From: CALESS01 sp041741455
GTDB taxonomy: Bacteria > Chloroflexota > Anaerolineae > Anaerolineales > Anaerolineaceae
Assembly (NCBI GenBank): GCA_041741455.1
Contig: JBGSJZ010000003.1
Coordinates: 1 to 64,000 of the forward strand
DNA length: 64,000 bases
Direction: 5' to 3'
The notes under the pieces: generated by a model
Told to the model about the DNA's origin: nothing
Seen by the model: the letters and a program-made list of their open reading frames with translations, nothing else
The model's database searches: none
Translations under genes and position numbers: made by a program
Shown: positions 7,919 through 16,264 of the stretch, piece after piece
Position numbering within the stretch: position 1 is the first letter of the stretch
How the letters are laid out: each line of letters begins with the position of its first letter

Positions 7919-9920
7919 GTAATCGAACCTCCTGCAGGATCGCTGAAATAAAGTCGAACAATTGGTTGAATAGAACGTACAGGATGTAGCCGGTCAAGAC
8001 GAACAGTGCCATGGTGAAGATCGTAATCAGAATGTTCCTGACCGTTTCGAAGAATGAATAGTTATGGATTTCTTTCACCATGATGAACAACATCATGCCT
8101 GTCCAGGCCCAGACGACATTCATCGAAAACGAGTATAGGAAAACCTCGTTGAGCGACAACACGTTTGAAATCAGGGCGATCGGCAGGACAAACAGGGCAT
8201 AGGGGAATAGACTGTAAGCACTGCCGATGATCACATGCCGCACCCGGCCTTCTCCATCGCTGATGGTGGATACCAGGTAATTGGCCGCATTCCAGATGCA
8301 TAACAGCAGGATGGTGATAACGATCTCATTGCCGACCGGAATGTAGGCTACATCCGGGTAAGGGCTGAAAGTGAAACCGGTCAGGAAAAGGCTCAGCACT
8401 CGCACACCAACAACCCACAGGTAAATCAGCCCGGCAAACAACAGGCTGCCACGCTGGTTTTTCTTGATGTAATAAAAACTATCCACGGGTTGTTTAATAA
8501 AGCGGAATAGGAACACAAAATCATCGATAAGTTTATAGCGCGTAAGGCCTTTCAGCCAATTGCGTGCCGGATCAAACCACTTATAACGCTTCTCCAGCCT
8601 GCCCACCACAACCGAGACCAGCCAGAGGCCAACCAGCCAGAGGATCGCTGAGGTTAACGAGCGTTGCAGAACCATGTTACGCAGCTCCCAGTAGGCCTGG
8701 GAAAAACCATTGCGATCTTCAGCATATCTATAATTGTTCAGGGCCTCTGAATAATTGCGCTCCTTGTAATCAGCATCGGCAATAGCCTGGTAGGCCATGA
8801 TAAAGGAACCATTGGAATTCAGTACATCTTCAAAATACGGCTTGGCTTCAAAGTAAAATCCCTCCATGTACAATCGAACACCGTCGTGCACCCGCCTGGC
8901 AAAGTCGGTGGTTTGATAAATGACAACAGCATTCTTGTCCTTGTCCAGCACATAGATATTTTCCCCGGAGCGTTCAATGGCGGTCGGATTTTTTAATGTG
9001 CCCAGGCGTTGGTCGCCTTTATCCTGGGCGCCGAACACGAATAACATTGTGCCGGTTAAGTCGTATTCGTAGATTTGACCATTGGCATCCACAGCCAGTA
9101 CCAGGCCATTTTCATTAACGTCAATATCCCGAAAAGTCGTGGAGCCAAAAGTTTCAGGGAAGATATTTTTTCCTGAAACGGTGAACTTCCGGATGGTTTT
9201 CGACCGGGTTGTGCCAGCCGTAATGGTGTAAACCATGGATTGATAGTCAATCGCGATGTTGGAAGGGGAGGCTGCCTCATTTTTGACAAACTGATCCAGT
9301 TGCTCTCTGGTCAAAAAAAGCCGTTGCAGCATCATCTTCAGCGACATGGTAGCTGAATTGGCACCAAAATAGCCAATGAAGTTGCCATTGGTATTCAATT
9401 GCACAACCCCATCCACCGAGCCTTCGCTAATAATGTACAAGTTCTTACGGGCATCCACCGCGATTTTTCGTGGCAGGAATTGCCGGTTCTTGCCGAATAG
9501 AGGTTCGGTGGGCCGGCCGATTTGCTTGAGTAAATTGCCAGAGCCATCGAAAATGAATACTTCATTCAACTTTGCATCTGCAACATAAAGGTTCTCATCC
9601 TCGTCAATGAACAAGCCGGTCGGACCTTCCAAGATGTCTTCACCATAGGTTGCTGTGATTTCGAAATTCTCCAGTTTAAGGATCCGCCCGTTGCCAGTGT
9701 CGGCAATGTACATTGTGCCATCCGGCGTGATCACCATTTCCTCGGCAGAGGAAATGGGCAGATCCACTTCGGCCGATGGGCTGTAGGCATCCTGGGTCAT
9801 GGTAAGCCATCCGCCCGGTCCCTGTGCCCAGGTGGTATAGGGTGAGTCCGCACTCACATTCGACGCTGTCAGTGCAAGGATAGCGGTGATTAGCAAAATT
9901 CGGATGATCTTTTTCATCAT
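7911..9920 (-). CDS. NHL beta-propeller, TPR and Yip1 membrane protein
   Basis: 669 residues. A signal peptide (to about residue 24, cleaved near VSA) is followed by NHL-type propeller blades from 40 to 330; repeated phrases are GTMYIADTGNGRILKL, GLFIDEDENLYVADA and KNLYIISEGSVDGVV. A short TPR-like helical stretch (FYFEAKPYFEDVL, AYQAIADADYKERNY) covers 345-410. A membrane helix lies near 418-437 (ILWLVGLWLVSVVVG), then a Yip1 domain of about five helices from 480 to the end. The propeller and TPR should face outward. It overlaps both neighbours by 4-8 bp, between a permease pair and DUF5696. Its role is unknown; a scaffold or sensor for the importer is plausible. Confidence 0.8.
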   Translation of the reverse strand: MMKKIIRILLITAILALTASNVSADSPYTTWAQGPGGWLTMTQDAYSPSAEVDLPISSAEEMVITPDGTMYIADTGNGRILKLENFEITATYGEDILEGPTGLFIDEDENLYVADAKLNEVFIFDGSGNLLKQIGRPTEPLFGKNRQFLPRKIAVDARKNLYIISEGSVDGVVQLNTNGNFIGYFGANSATMSLKMMLQRLFLTREQLDQFVKNEAASPSNIAIDYQSMVYTITAGTTRSKTIRKFTVSGKNIFPETFGSTTFRDIDVNENGLVLAVDANGQIYEYDLTGTMLFVFGAQDKGDQRLGTLKNPTAIERSGENIYVLDKDKNAVVIYQTTDFARRVHDGVRLYMEGFYFEAKPYFEDVLNSNGSFIMAYQAIADADYKERNYSEALNNYRYAEDRNGFSQAYWELRNMVLQRSLTSAILWLVGLWLVSVVVGRLEKRYKWFDPARNWLKGLTRYKLIDDFVFLFRFIKQPVDSFYYIKKNQRGSLLFAGLIYLWVVGVRVLSLFLTGFTFSPYPDVAYIPVGNEIVITILLLCIWNAANYLVSTISDGEGRVRHVIIGSAYSLFPYALFVLPIALISNVLSLNEVFLYSFSMNVVWAWTGMMLFIMVKEIHNYSFFETVRNILITIFTMALFVLTGYILYVLFNQLFDFISAILQEVRLRG

Positions 9921-10822
9921 TTGAGCCCCGAATGTGACATTGTGCTCATGACCTGGCTTTGGAGGAAGATAAAGATGATCAGGTTCGGCAGGAAAGTAAT
10001 TAGGGATGCAGCTGCAGCAATCCCCTGGCCAGCTACTGTGTTACCAGATGTGGTGGATGTCAGCGTGGTCAGATAAAACGCAAAAGTCTTCAGGCTTTCG
10101 TCATTGATAAACAAAGAAGAAGTATCTGCATTATTCCAGGTAGCCTGAAAAGTTAATATGGCAATGGTGGCGATCGCTGGCTTGATCATGGGAAGGATGA
10201 TCCGCCAGTACACCATGAGATCCGAAGCGCCGTCGATCCGCGCCGCCTCCACCACCTCGTCGGGGATTCCATCAATGAATTGCTTGATCAGGAATAAGCC
10301 AACCGGCATGGCCAAGGCCGGCAAGATATGCACCCAAAAAGTATTCATCAATCCCAGCTTATCAATAATTAAAAACCGGGGAATGGTGACGGCGATTGGC
10401 ACAAACATCAAGGCCACGGTGTTGATGGCAAACAGCGCAGTTTTCAATTTGAAGCGCTTTTTTGAAAGGGCATAGGCTGCAGTTGACGAGACGATAATCG
10501 ACGCACCAATGGTAACGGCAGTAATTACGATGCTATTAAAGAGATAGCGGCTGACTGGTATACCGGAGCCTGACATCTTGGAAAATAAATCAATAAAGTT
10601 TTTAAAGGTCGGATTGGTGACAAAAAAGCGGGGAGGGTAGGCGAATAACTCGTCCGGCGGTTTAAAAGCATGGGAGAAGATAAACACCATCGGCAATAAC
10701 ATGATAATCGCTAGTGGGAGCAGGAGGACGTAGAACTTAAGTTGGCTGGGATGATACCCTTTTGGATTGATCCCGCTGTAATGGATTCCTGAATGTCGTC
10801 TAGGCTTGAAGAGTTTCATCAT
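9917..10822 (-). CDS. Carbohydrate ABC transporter permease (MalG type), pair 2
   Basis: A GTG at 10828 is possible, but the ATG at 10822 has AGGTGA just ahead of it, formed across the stop codon of the upstream permease, so I place the start there (301 residues). The membrane segments begin with YVLLLPLAIIMLLPMVFIFSHAF; the EAA loop reads VEAARIDGASDLMVYWRIILPM. The stop overlaps the NHL/Yip1 start. It is the second MalG-type subunit of the operon. The sequence differs clearly from pair 1, so the two pairs are not a recent duplication. Confidence 0.92.
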   Translation of the reverse strand: MMKLFKPRRHSGIHYSGINPKGYHPSQLKFYVLLLPLAIIMLLPMVFIFSHAFKPPDELFAYPPRFFVTNPTFKNFIDLFSKMSGSGIPVSRYLFNSIVITAVTIGASIIVSSTAAYALSKKRFKLKTALFAINTVALMFVPIAVTIPRFLIIDKLGLMNTFWVHILPALAMPVGLFLIKQFIDGIPDEVVEAARIDGASDLMVYWRIILPMIKPAIATIAILTFQATWNNADTSSLFINDESLKTFAFYLTTLTSTTSGNTVAGQGIAAAASLITFLPNLIIFIFLQSQVMSTMSHSGLK

Positions 10823-10828
10823 TTTCAC

Positions 10829-11755
10829 CTAATTGTTGCTACTGAACAATTTATTTGCGACCCTGGCAAAGAGCAGAACCATCAAAAGTAACACCACTGA
10901 GACTGCTGCAGCATAGCCCATTTCATAGCGCAGGAATCCATAATCCTCAATATGGTTAACGATGAGCTGCCCGGCATATTGGGGTGTCGGGTTAGTGCCG
11001 GAAAGGGTGACACCGATAGCACCTGCCTGAAATGTGCCGACAATCGCCATGACTGCCCCAAACAACATTTGAGGTCGCATGGAAGGTATCGTGATGTAAA
11101 TAATCTCCTGGAAACGATTATTGATGCCATCCAAACTGCCTGCTTCATACATTTCAGGATTAACTTCCAGGATACCAGCCAGCATTGCCAGGAAACCGAC
11201 GCCCATGCTGCTCCACAGGGTGACAACGATCATGATCGTCATCAAGTATTGTGGCGATTGCAGCCATTGAATAGGCTCCTGGATAATGCTGTAGTTGAGC
11301 AGTAAGCTATTGAGATAGCCATTCTGATCTCCACTGAAGAAGGTCAACCAGACGACAGACATGGCAACACCCGAGGTCATGGAAGGGGAGTAAAGGATTA
11401 ACGCCATGATAGTCCGGGGTAGTTTGGGGAGTTGCGCTAGCATCCAGGCCAGCATGAACGACAGGATATAACCGCCAGGGCCTACAATGACTGCGAATTG
11501 AATGGTATTTGGTAGAACATATTTCATGAAGATATCATCCTGGGTCAGCAGGGTGACATAATTTTTCAAACCGATAAACTTGGGAAATTGGATCGTATCA
11601 AACAACGTGAAGGAAAGGAGGATCGCCACCAAGACAGGCACAACGATGAAAACAATAAACATGAGCGCATACCCGGACAGGAAAGAATAAGCGCTCCCCT
11701 CTTTTTCAAACCAATTCTTGAAATTTGATTTGCGTTGGATTGTTTTATTGACCAT
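10829..11755 (-). CDS. Carbohydrate ABC transporter permease (MalF type), pair 2
   Basis: 308 residues from ATG at 11755, which overlaps the stop of the large binding protein by 11 bp; a TTG at 11785 would give a longer form but has a weaker start. The sequence has about six helices (LSGYALMFIVFIVVPVLVAI first) and an EAA loop (YEAGSLDGINNRFQEIIYITIP), with Gly in place of the second Ala. It follows the 966-residue solute-binding protein directly and so is probably fed by it. Confidence 0.92.
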   Translation of the reverse strand: MVNKTIQRKSNFKNWFEKEGSAYSFLSGYALMFIVFIVVPVLVAILLSFTLFDTIQFPKFIGLKNYVTLLTQDDIFMKYVLPNTIQFAVIVGPGGYILSFMLAWMLAQLPKLPRTIMALILYSPSMTSGVAMSVVWLTFFSGDQNGYLNSLLLNYSIIQEPIQWLQSPQYLMTIMIVVTLWSSMGVGFLAMLAGILEVNPEMYEAGSLDGINNRFQEIIYITIPSMRPQMLFGAVMAIVGTFQAGAIGVTLSGTNPTPQYAGQLIVNHIEDYGFLRYEMGYAAAVSVVLLLMVLLFARVANKLFSSNN

Positions 11756-14645
11756 TTTTACCCATCCAATTCTCAACCGTTTCAATTGTGGGGATCCTAA
11801 ATTCTTTCACTTGGACACCGTTAACCAGGTAACCAAATTCTTCCATTTTTCGGGTTATTTCGCGATTGATAATGATGATGGATTCGTCAATGGCGGTCCG
11901 GGGATTGACACCATCGAAAACAATTTTGTTCCAGGCATTGCTCAATTCTCGCTCCTGCATGTAACTACCTGGCAGTTTTACCGGCTCCTGCAGCCATTGC
12001 CATTGCTCCAGAACGACTTCCCGGTCTTTTTCTGGCATGGGAGAGTATTGGAAGGCTTCCAGGTTGGCGGAGTTCCAAAGATATTCCATGCCGTAGTTCA
12101 AGATTAATTGTTGCTGGAAATCGGTCTGGGTTTCCGTAGACATCCACCACTTCATAAACTCCCAGGATTCCTCCGGTTGATCTGTGTCCTTAAACATAAT
12201 GCTGGCCTGGGCTGAACCCGTTGCATAGCGGTTCTGAGTGCCATCTGGCAGGACGGTTGCTGGGTATAAATCGATCGCCCACAGGCCAGTCAGTTCCGGG
12301 GCGGCGGTCAACAATTTGAGGTAATCGGTAAAGTTGGAGACCCCGATGGGTAAGCTGCCATAGCGGAAAGAGTCATAGAAGTTGGAAGTGGTTAAGGGCA
12401 TGCCGTAAATGGTGAAACTTTCCGCCATAAACTTCATGGCCTGAACCGCTTTGTCACTGCCCAATCCGGTTGAAAAACCATCGGGGCTGTAGAGGTCCGC
12501 ACCATAATTGAAAATATAGGGGGCGGTCAACAGGTAGGGTTTACCACCAGTGCCGCTGGATAATGGCGTGTTGAAATTCATACCCTGTCGCTGAAGTTCC
12601 GGCAGGATTTCAATGACCTCATCCCAGGTTTGTGGGATCGGGATGCCCAGTGATTCCAAAATGTCTTTTCGGTAAAAAGTCACCCAGAAATCCTGGGTTT
12701 CCGGAATGGCATAAACGGAATCATTGATGATGTAACTCAATAACGATCCAGGGGAGTAGACCTGGATGTAGGAATCAAAGTCGTCGAACGAACGCAGGTC
12801 GGTTAATGCGTTCCGGATGGCCAATTCATACGGGATATTCGTACTGACCCCCAGGGCCACATCGGGTTGAATGCCAGCCGCGTTGGCCAAAACCAGTTTT
12901 GACTCATTCGGCATGATGGAGAACTTGATGCGAATGCCCGTCTTGGCAGTAAATGATTCATCCGTCATGGTTTGCAATAGATCCAGATACTGCCGGGGGC
13001 GATTTACCCAGACTTCAATTTCGCCTTCTTCAGCTCCAATCGATTGGTAGGGATTCGGGCGAAAAGAATATATGAAACGTTTGGCGCCATCGATCAGGGA
13101 AGTGATGACTGGAACCTTGACCTGCTCAGGTTTAGAATCTGGGGAGTGGATGTAGATTTTATCCAGTGCCAACGGTTGCCCCTGCAACAATGGAAGAACA
13201 TTGCCGAGCAGTTGGGCGGCAGAACCTGAGCCTTCGGAAAAACGGTTCATCCGCGAAGGAATTTTGTCAGGATCCTCAGCCAGGAACAGGATATTGTCAA
13301 TGGCCATCTGGTAAGAAAGGATTTCCTGCGAACCGCCTTCCTGGTTGATGGTCTTCAATACCCCAAGATCTTGCTGTAAATCCTCTGCGATAGCCAACAA
13401 TTGTTCTTTAATATCTGGGATGTAATCCGAGATGACCCATTCTTTGTAAATATCCGACTGGTTCCCAGTCAGTTTTTTGATTTCCAGGGCAAGGACGTTG
13501 ATATCAACCAAGACTTTCTTGATTTTCTCAATGGCTGAATGATACGGAGCATCATTGGCTTCGATCCCCAGCACGTTCTTTCCCTTTTTTAGAAATACTT
13601 TGTAGGGTGAATCGCCGCCCAGGGTGAAGTTGGCCCATTTAGAGGAGGAAAAGAATGGGATTTGGGTTAGTTCATCGTATAGGACTTCACCATTGATGGT
13701 AATTTTTCGGAAGACAGTAAAATTATTCTTGAAATTTTGCAGGGCACGCAAAGTGATGCAATACATTCCATCCTCAGGCACCTCAATTTCATAATAAACA
13801 GAACTTCCGCTCTTTTTCCAGCTATCACCTCCCATGCTATTCAACAATATTTTATAGGTATCGTACGGGCTAACATCCAGGCTGCGGCTATTCACCGGCC
13901 GGATGGAGGTGTCATTCTTATAGGTTGGAAATTCCGCTTCGATCTCAATGAATACCCCCGAAGAATCAGGAGCCTGATTTTCGGCAAGGTATTGGCTGTA
14001 AGTTGGATATTCTACAAATGGGGCAAGATAGATGCTACCCAGGAGCATCGATTCCTGGGTTACTGAGAATTCGAAGGTGTGTTGCCCCTGAATCAGAAAG
14101 ACTTGAGATGGGTATTTCTGACTGAAATTGACATCCCGCAGGATTACTTTTTCCCAGCGGAGCAGGCGCTCCTGCCGAATCAAGGCGTCATTTCCATAAC
14201 GATCCAAGGGGAAAGAGTCACGAGTGTTTCGATAATAAATAGGAAAAGTGATTCGTTGTGCATCTGCCAGTGGAAAAGAACCATCGATCAATAATTGCGC
14301 TTCAGGAGGGTTGATGTATGACTCGGTTGCTGCCATGTCAAAGGAGATGGTGTAATTACCGTCCTGAGGGATGAACACGGTGAACTTAACTCCATCATCT
14401 TGTTGCAGGTAGACACTTGGCTTTTCGTACAAACTGGCGATTTCATGATCGCTGGAAGGCATGCCAAATGAATCAGCACGAATCTCAATCACATTCTCGC
14501 TCGCAGCAGAAAGCACGTGTTGATTTAGCTGATTGGAAAAACTGTACAGGTTTTTCGCATTGGAAGCTGCCTGGGTCGAAGGCGGCACAGCCGAGAATAA
14601 GATGACAACTACCCCGAGCAATCGTAAAAATCGAATCGCCTTCAC
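11745..14645 (-). CDS. Very large extracellular solute-binding protein with N-terminal carbohydrate-binding-like region
   Basis: The start is placed at the GTG at 14645 (VKAIRFLRLLGVVVILF), with GGAG seven bases upstream, giving 966 residues; the open frame upstream crosses the terminator at 14675-14710 and is not credible. A signal peptide ends near STQA. Residues from about 30 to 560 are beta-rich and contain two similar CBM35/CBM6-like stretches (NYTISFDMAATES and MYCITLRALQNFKNNFTVFRKI), with a helical stretch between them and the C-terminal domain. From about 570 comes a family-1 sugar-binding protein (IEVWVNRPRQYLDLLQTM, FWVTFYRKDILESLGIPIPQTWDE, QPEESWEFMKWWMS). Ordinary binding proteins are about 430 residues. 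There is no lipobox, so anchoring is unclear. The N-terminal half may hold polymer near the importer. Confidence 0.85.
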   Translation of the reverse strand: MKAIRFLRLLGVVVILFSAVPPSTQAASNAKNLYSFSNQLNQHVLSAASENVIEIRADSFGMPSSDHEIASLYEKPSVYLQQDDGVKFTVFIPQDGNYTISFDMAATESYINPPEAQLLIDGSFPLADAQRITFPIYYRNTRDSFPLDRYGNDALIRQERLLRWEKVILRDVNFSQKYPSQVFLIQGQHTFEFSVTQESMLLGSIYLAPFVEYPTYSQYLAENQAPDSSGVFIEIEAEFPTYKNDTSIRPVNSRSLDVSPYDTYKILLNSMGGDSWKKSGSSVYYEIEVPEDGMYCITLRALQNFKNNFTVFRKITINGEVLYDELTQIPFFSSSKWANFTLGGDSPYKVFLKKGKNVLGIEANDAPYHSAIEKIKKVLVDINVLALEIKKLTGNQSDIYKEWVISDYIPDIKEQLLAIAEDLQQDLGVLKTINQEGGSQEILSYQMAIDNILFLAEDPDKIPSRMNRFSEGSGSAAQLLGNVLPLLQGQPLALDKIYIHSPDSKPEQVKVPVITSLIDGAKRFIYSFRPNPYQSIGAEEGEIEVWVNRPRQYLDLLQTMTDESFTAKTGIRIKFSIMPNESKLVLANAAGIQPDVALGVSTNIPYELAIRNALTDLRSFDDFDSYIQVYSPGSLLSYIINDSVYAIPETQDFWVTFYRKDILESLGIPIPQTWDEVIEILPELQRQGMNFNTPLSSGTGGKPYLLTAPYIFNYGADLYSPDGFSTGLGSDKAVQAMKFMAESFTIYGMPLTTSNFYDSFRYGSLPIGVSNFTDYLKLLTAAPELTGLWAIDLYPATVLPDGTQNRYATGSAQASIMFKDTDQPEESWEFMKWWMSTETQTDFQQQLILNYGMEYLWNSANLEAFQYSPMPEKDREVVLEQWQWLQEPVKLPGSYMQERELSNAWNKIVFDGVNPRTAIDESIIIINREITRKMEEFGYLVNGVQVKEFRIPTIETVENWMGKNGQ

Positions 14646-14674
14646 TGGAAACTCCAATTCTGGTTGAATGAATA

Positions 14675-14710
14675 AAAGAAGGGCGTTGTGTAAGCACAAC
14701 GCCCTTCTTT
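14675..14710 (-). terminator. Intra-operon terminator after the solute-binding protein gene
   Basis: A perfect 16 bp inverted repeat (AAAGAAGGGCGTTGTG, 4-base loop) begins 10 bp downstream of the binding-protein stop. On the minus strand the stem is followed by T-rich sequence (TTTTATT). Its place between the first binding protein and the rest of the operon fits partial termination, giving more binding protein than permease. Confidence 0.85.
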
Positions 14711-14720
14711 ACAAAACAGA

Positions 14721-16160
14721 TTACTTATTCATCTCAGCGGCTGCGTCAGCCAGGATCTTGTTGGCGAATTCTTCCAATTTTGCCGCATAGTCTTCGTATT
14801 TGTAGCGGCCATCATTGGCGAAATTGAACATATACCACATGTTCACATCTTTATCATCGCCGACATCAATACCGGGTTTGCCTTCCCAGCGGGCGTTGAT
14901 GTAGCCTGGGACAATCTTGGCCAGGGACTCGACCATGCTTTCATCCAGGTTTTCCAGGGCTGTCATGATGCCGGGCTTATCCACGAATTCTTTGTACAGT
15001 GCAAGCGAGGCCTCATCGATTGAAACTGGCATCTTCGGCGCGGAGCCAGCAGCACGAGCCAATTCAGCTTCCGCCATGTAGGCTTCCTTTGAGAAGGTCA
15101 TCCACTTGGCAAAATTGTAGGCTTCTTCCAGGTTGGCGGCGGTCTTGGAAACAACCATCACGTCAAAGACGATGGCCTGGTTGCCGCCCGGAACGCCGAC
15201 GAAGTCCCAGTCAAATGTTGCGCCGGAAACATAACCCGGCACAGACCAGGAGGCGTCCCAGCGCATGCCAACTTCCTGGTTCAGGAACAGCTCCCAGGGT
15301 CCGGTGGATTTAAAGTTGGCCTTCTGCTCATCCGTCAGGCCTTGCCAGGTATAGGGTTTCATCTCCCCGGTTTTGGCAACGGCCACTTTGAAGGCGGGCG
15401 AGTTGTAATTCAACTTTTCGCCGTTATAGCTGAACCATCTCAAGGTGGGATCAATGGCATTCGCGAACCAACCATTGACGAACTCCTGTTCATCCAGTCC
15501 GAGGATGCCCTTGGAGACGTTGGTCAGACCGGTTACGGCTTCCATCCACTCATTCACGGTGAATCCGTATTCCGGGGCATCCATGTTGGCAGCTTCATAC
15601 AAATCTTTGTTGACCCAGTAACCCATGATGAATTGGGCAGCTGGCAGACCCAGGATTTTGCCTGAGTATGTGAAGGAGTCTTTCATCGCCTGGGAAACAT
15701 CCGCCCAATCCGGGTCATTGGCGGTAAACTCAGACAGATCCGCAACCCAGCCGTTCTGCACATACAGCGGAACGTTGTTGGCCATGAATACGTCTGGCAG
15801 TTCGCCCTTGGCGGCATATGCGGTCAGGTTGGCTTCCCAGCCACCTTCAGCGGACATATCCACAAACTCGATCGTGACGTGCGGGTTCTTATCCGTATAG
15901 GCCTTGACCAACTGCCGTTGGATGTTATTTTCTTCTTCAGTACCCAGGTTCCAGTTGGCGTATTTCAGGGTGACTGGTTCCTTTGGTTCTTCGGTCGGAA
16001 CCGCTGTGGGTTCAGGGACCGCAGTGTCTGTAGCTTTGGGAGCCATTGTAGGTTCTGCTTGAGTTGCAACAGGTTCTGCAGTCGGTGTGGTGCATCCGAC
16101 CATGCTAGCAAATAACATGGCGACGACCAGAATAACAATCAGTTTCGCGTGGAATTTCAT
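14721..16160 (-). CDS. Sugar ABC transporter solute-binding lipoprotein
   Basis: 479 residues, ATG start with GAGGAGAG upstream. The signal ends in the lipobox SMVGC (Cys23), then a Thr/Pro/Glu-rich tether (PTAEPVATQAEPTMAPKATD) to about residue 60 before the folded domain. The domain is a family-1 extracellular sugar-binding protein: VTLKYANWNLGTEEENN, a long VDMSAEGGWEANLTAYAAKG, and AYNFAKWMTFSKEAYMAEAELARAAGS. It is followed by a strong hairpin terminator, so it is likely made in excess. It may serve the first or second permease pair; the operon has two binding proteins and two channel pairs. Confidence 0.93.
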   Translation of the reverse strand: MKFHAKLIVILVVAMLFASMVGCTTPTAEPVATQAEPTMAPKATDTAVPEPTAVPTEEPKEPVTLKYANWNLGTEEENNIQRQLVKAYTDKNPHVTIEFVDMSAEGGWEANLTAYAAKGELPDVFMANNVPLYVQNGWVADLSEFTANDPDWADVSQAMKDSFTYSGKILGLPAAQFIMGYWVNKDLYEAANMDAPEYGFTVNEWMEAVTGLTNVSKGILGLDEQEFVNGWFANAIDPTLRWFSYNGEKLNYNSPAFKVAVAKTGEMKPYTWQGLTDEQKANFKSTGPWELFLNQEVGMRWDASWSVPGYVSGATFDWDFVGVPGGNQAIVFDVMVVSKTAANLEEAYNFAKWMTFSKEAYMAEAELARAAGSAPKMPVSIDEASLALYKEFVDKPGIMTALENLDESMVESLAKIVPGYINARWEGKPGIDVGDDKDVNMWYMFNFANDGRYKYEDYAAKLEEFANKILADAAAEMNK

Positions 16161-16264
16161 TTTCTCTCCTCTTGATAATGTGGTGATTTATGGAAACAAC
16201 AGAATTGTGAGTTAATCTTCCTCAATAAGCACCTCCTAATTTTCCTGGATTGATTAGGATTTTT

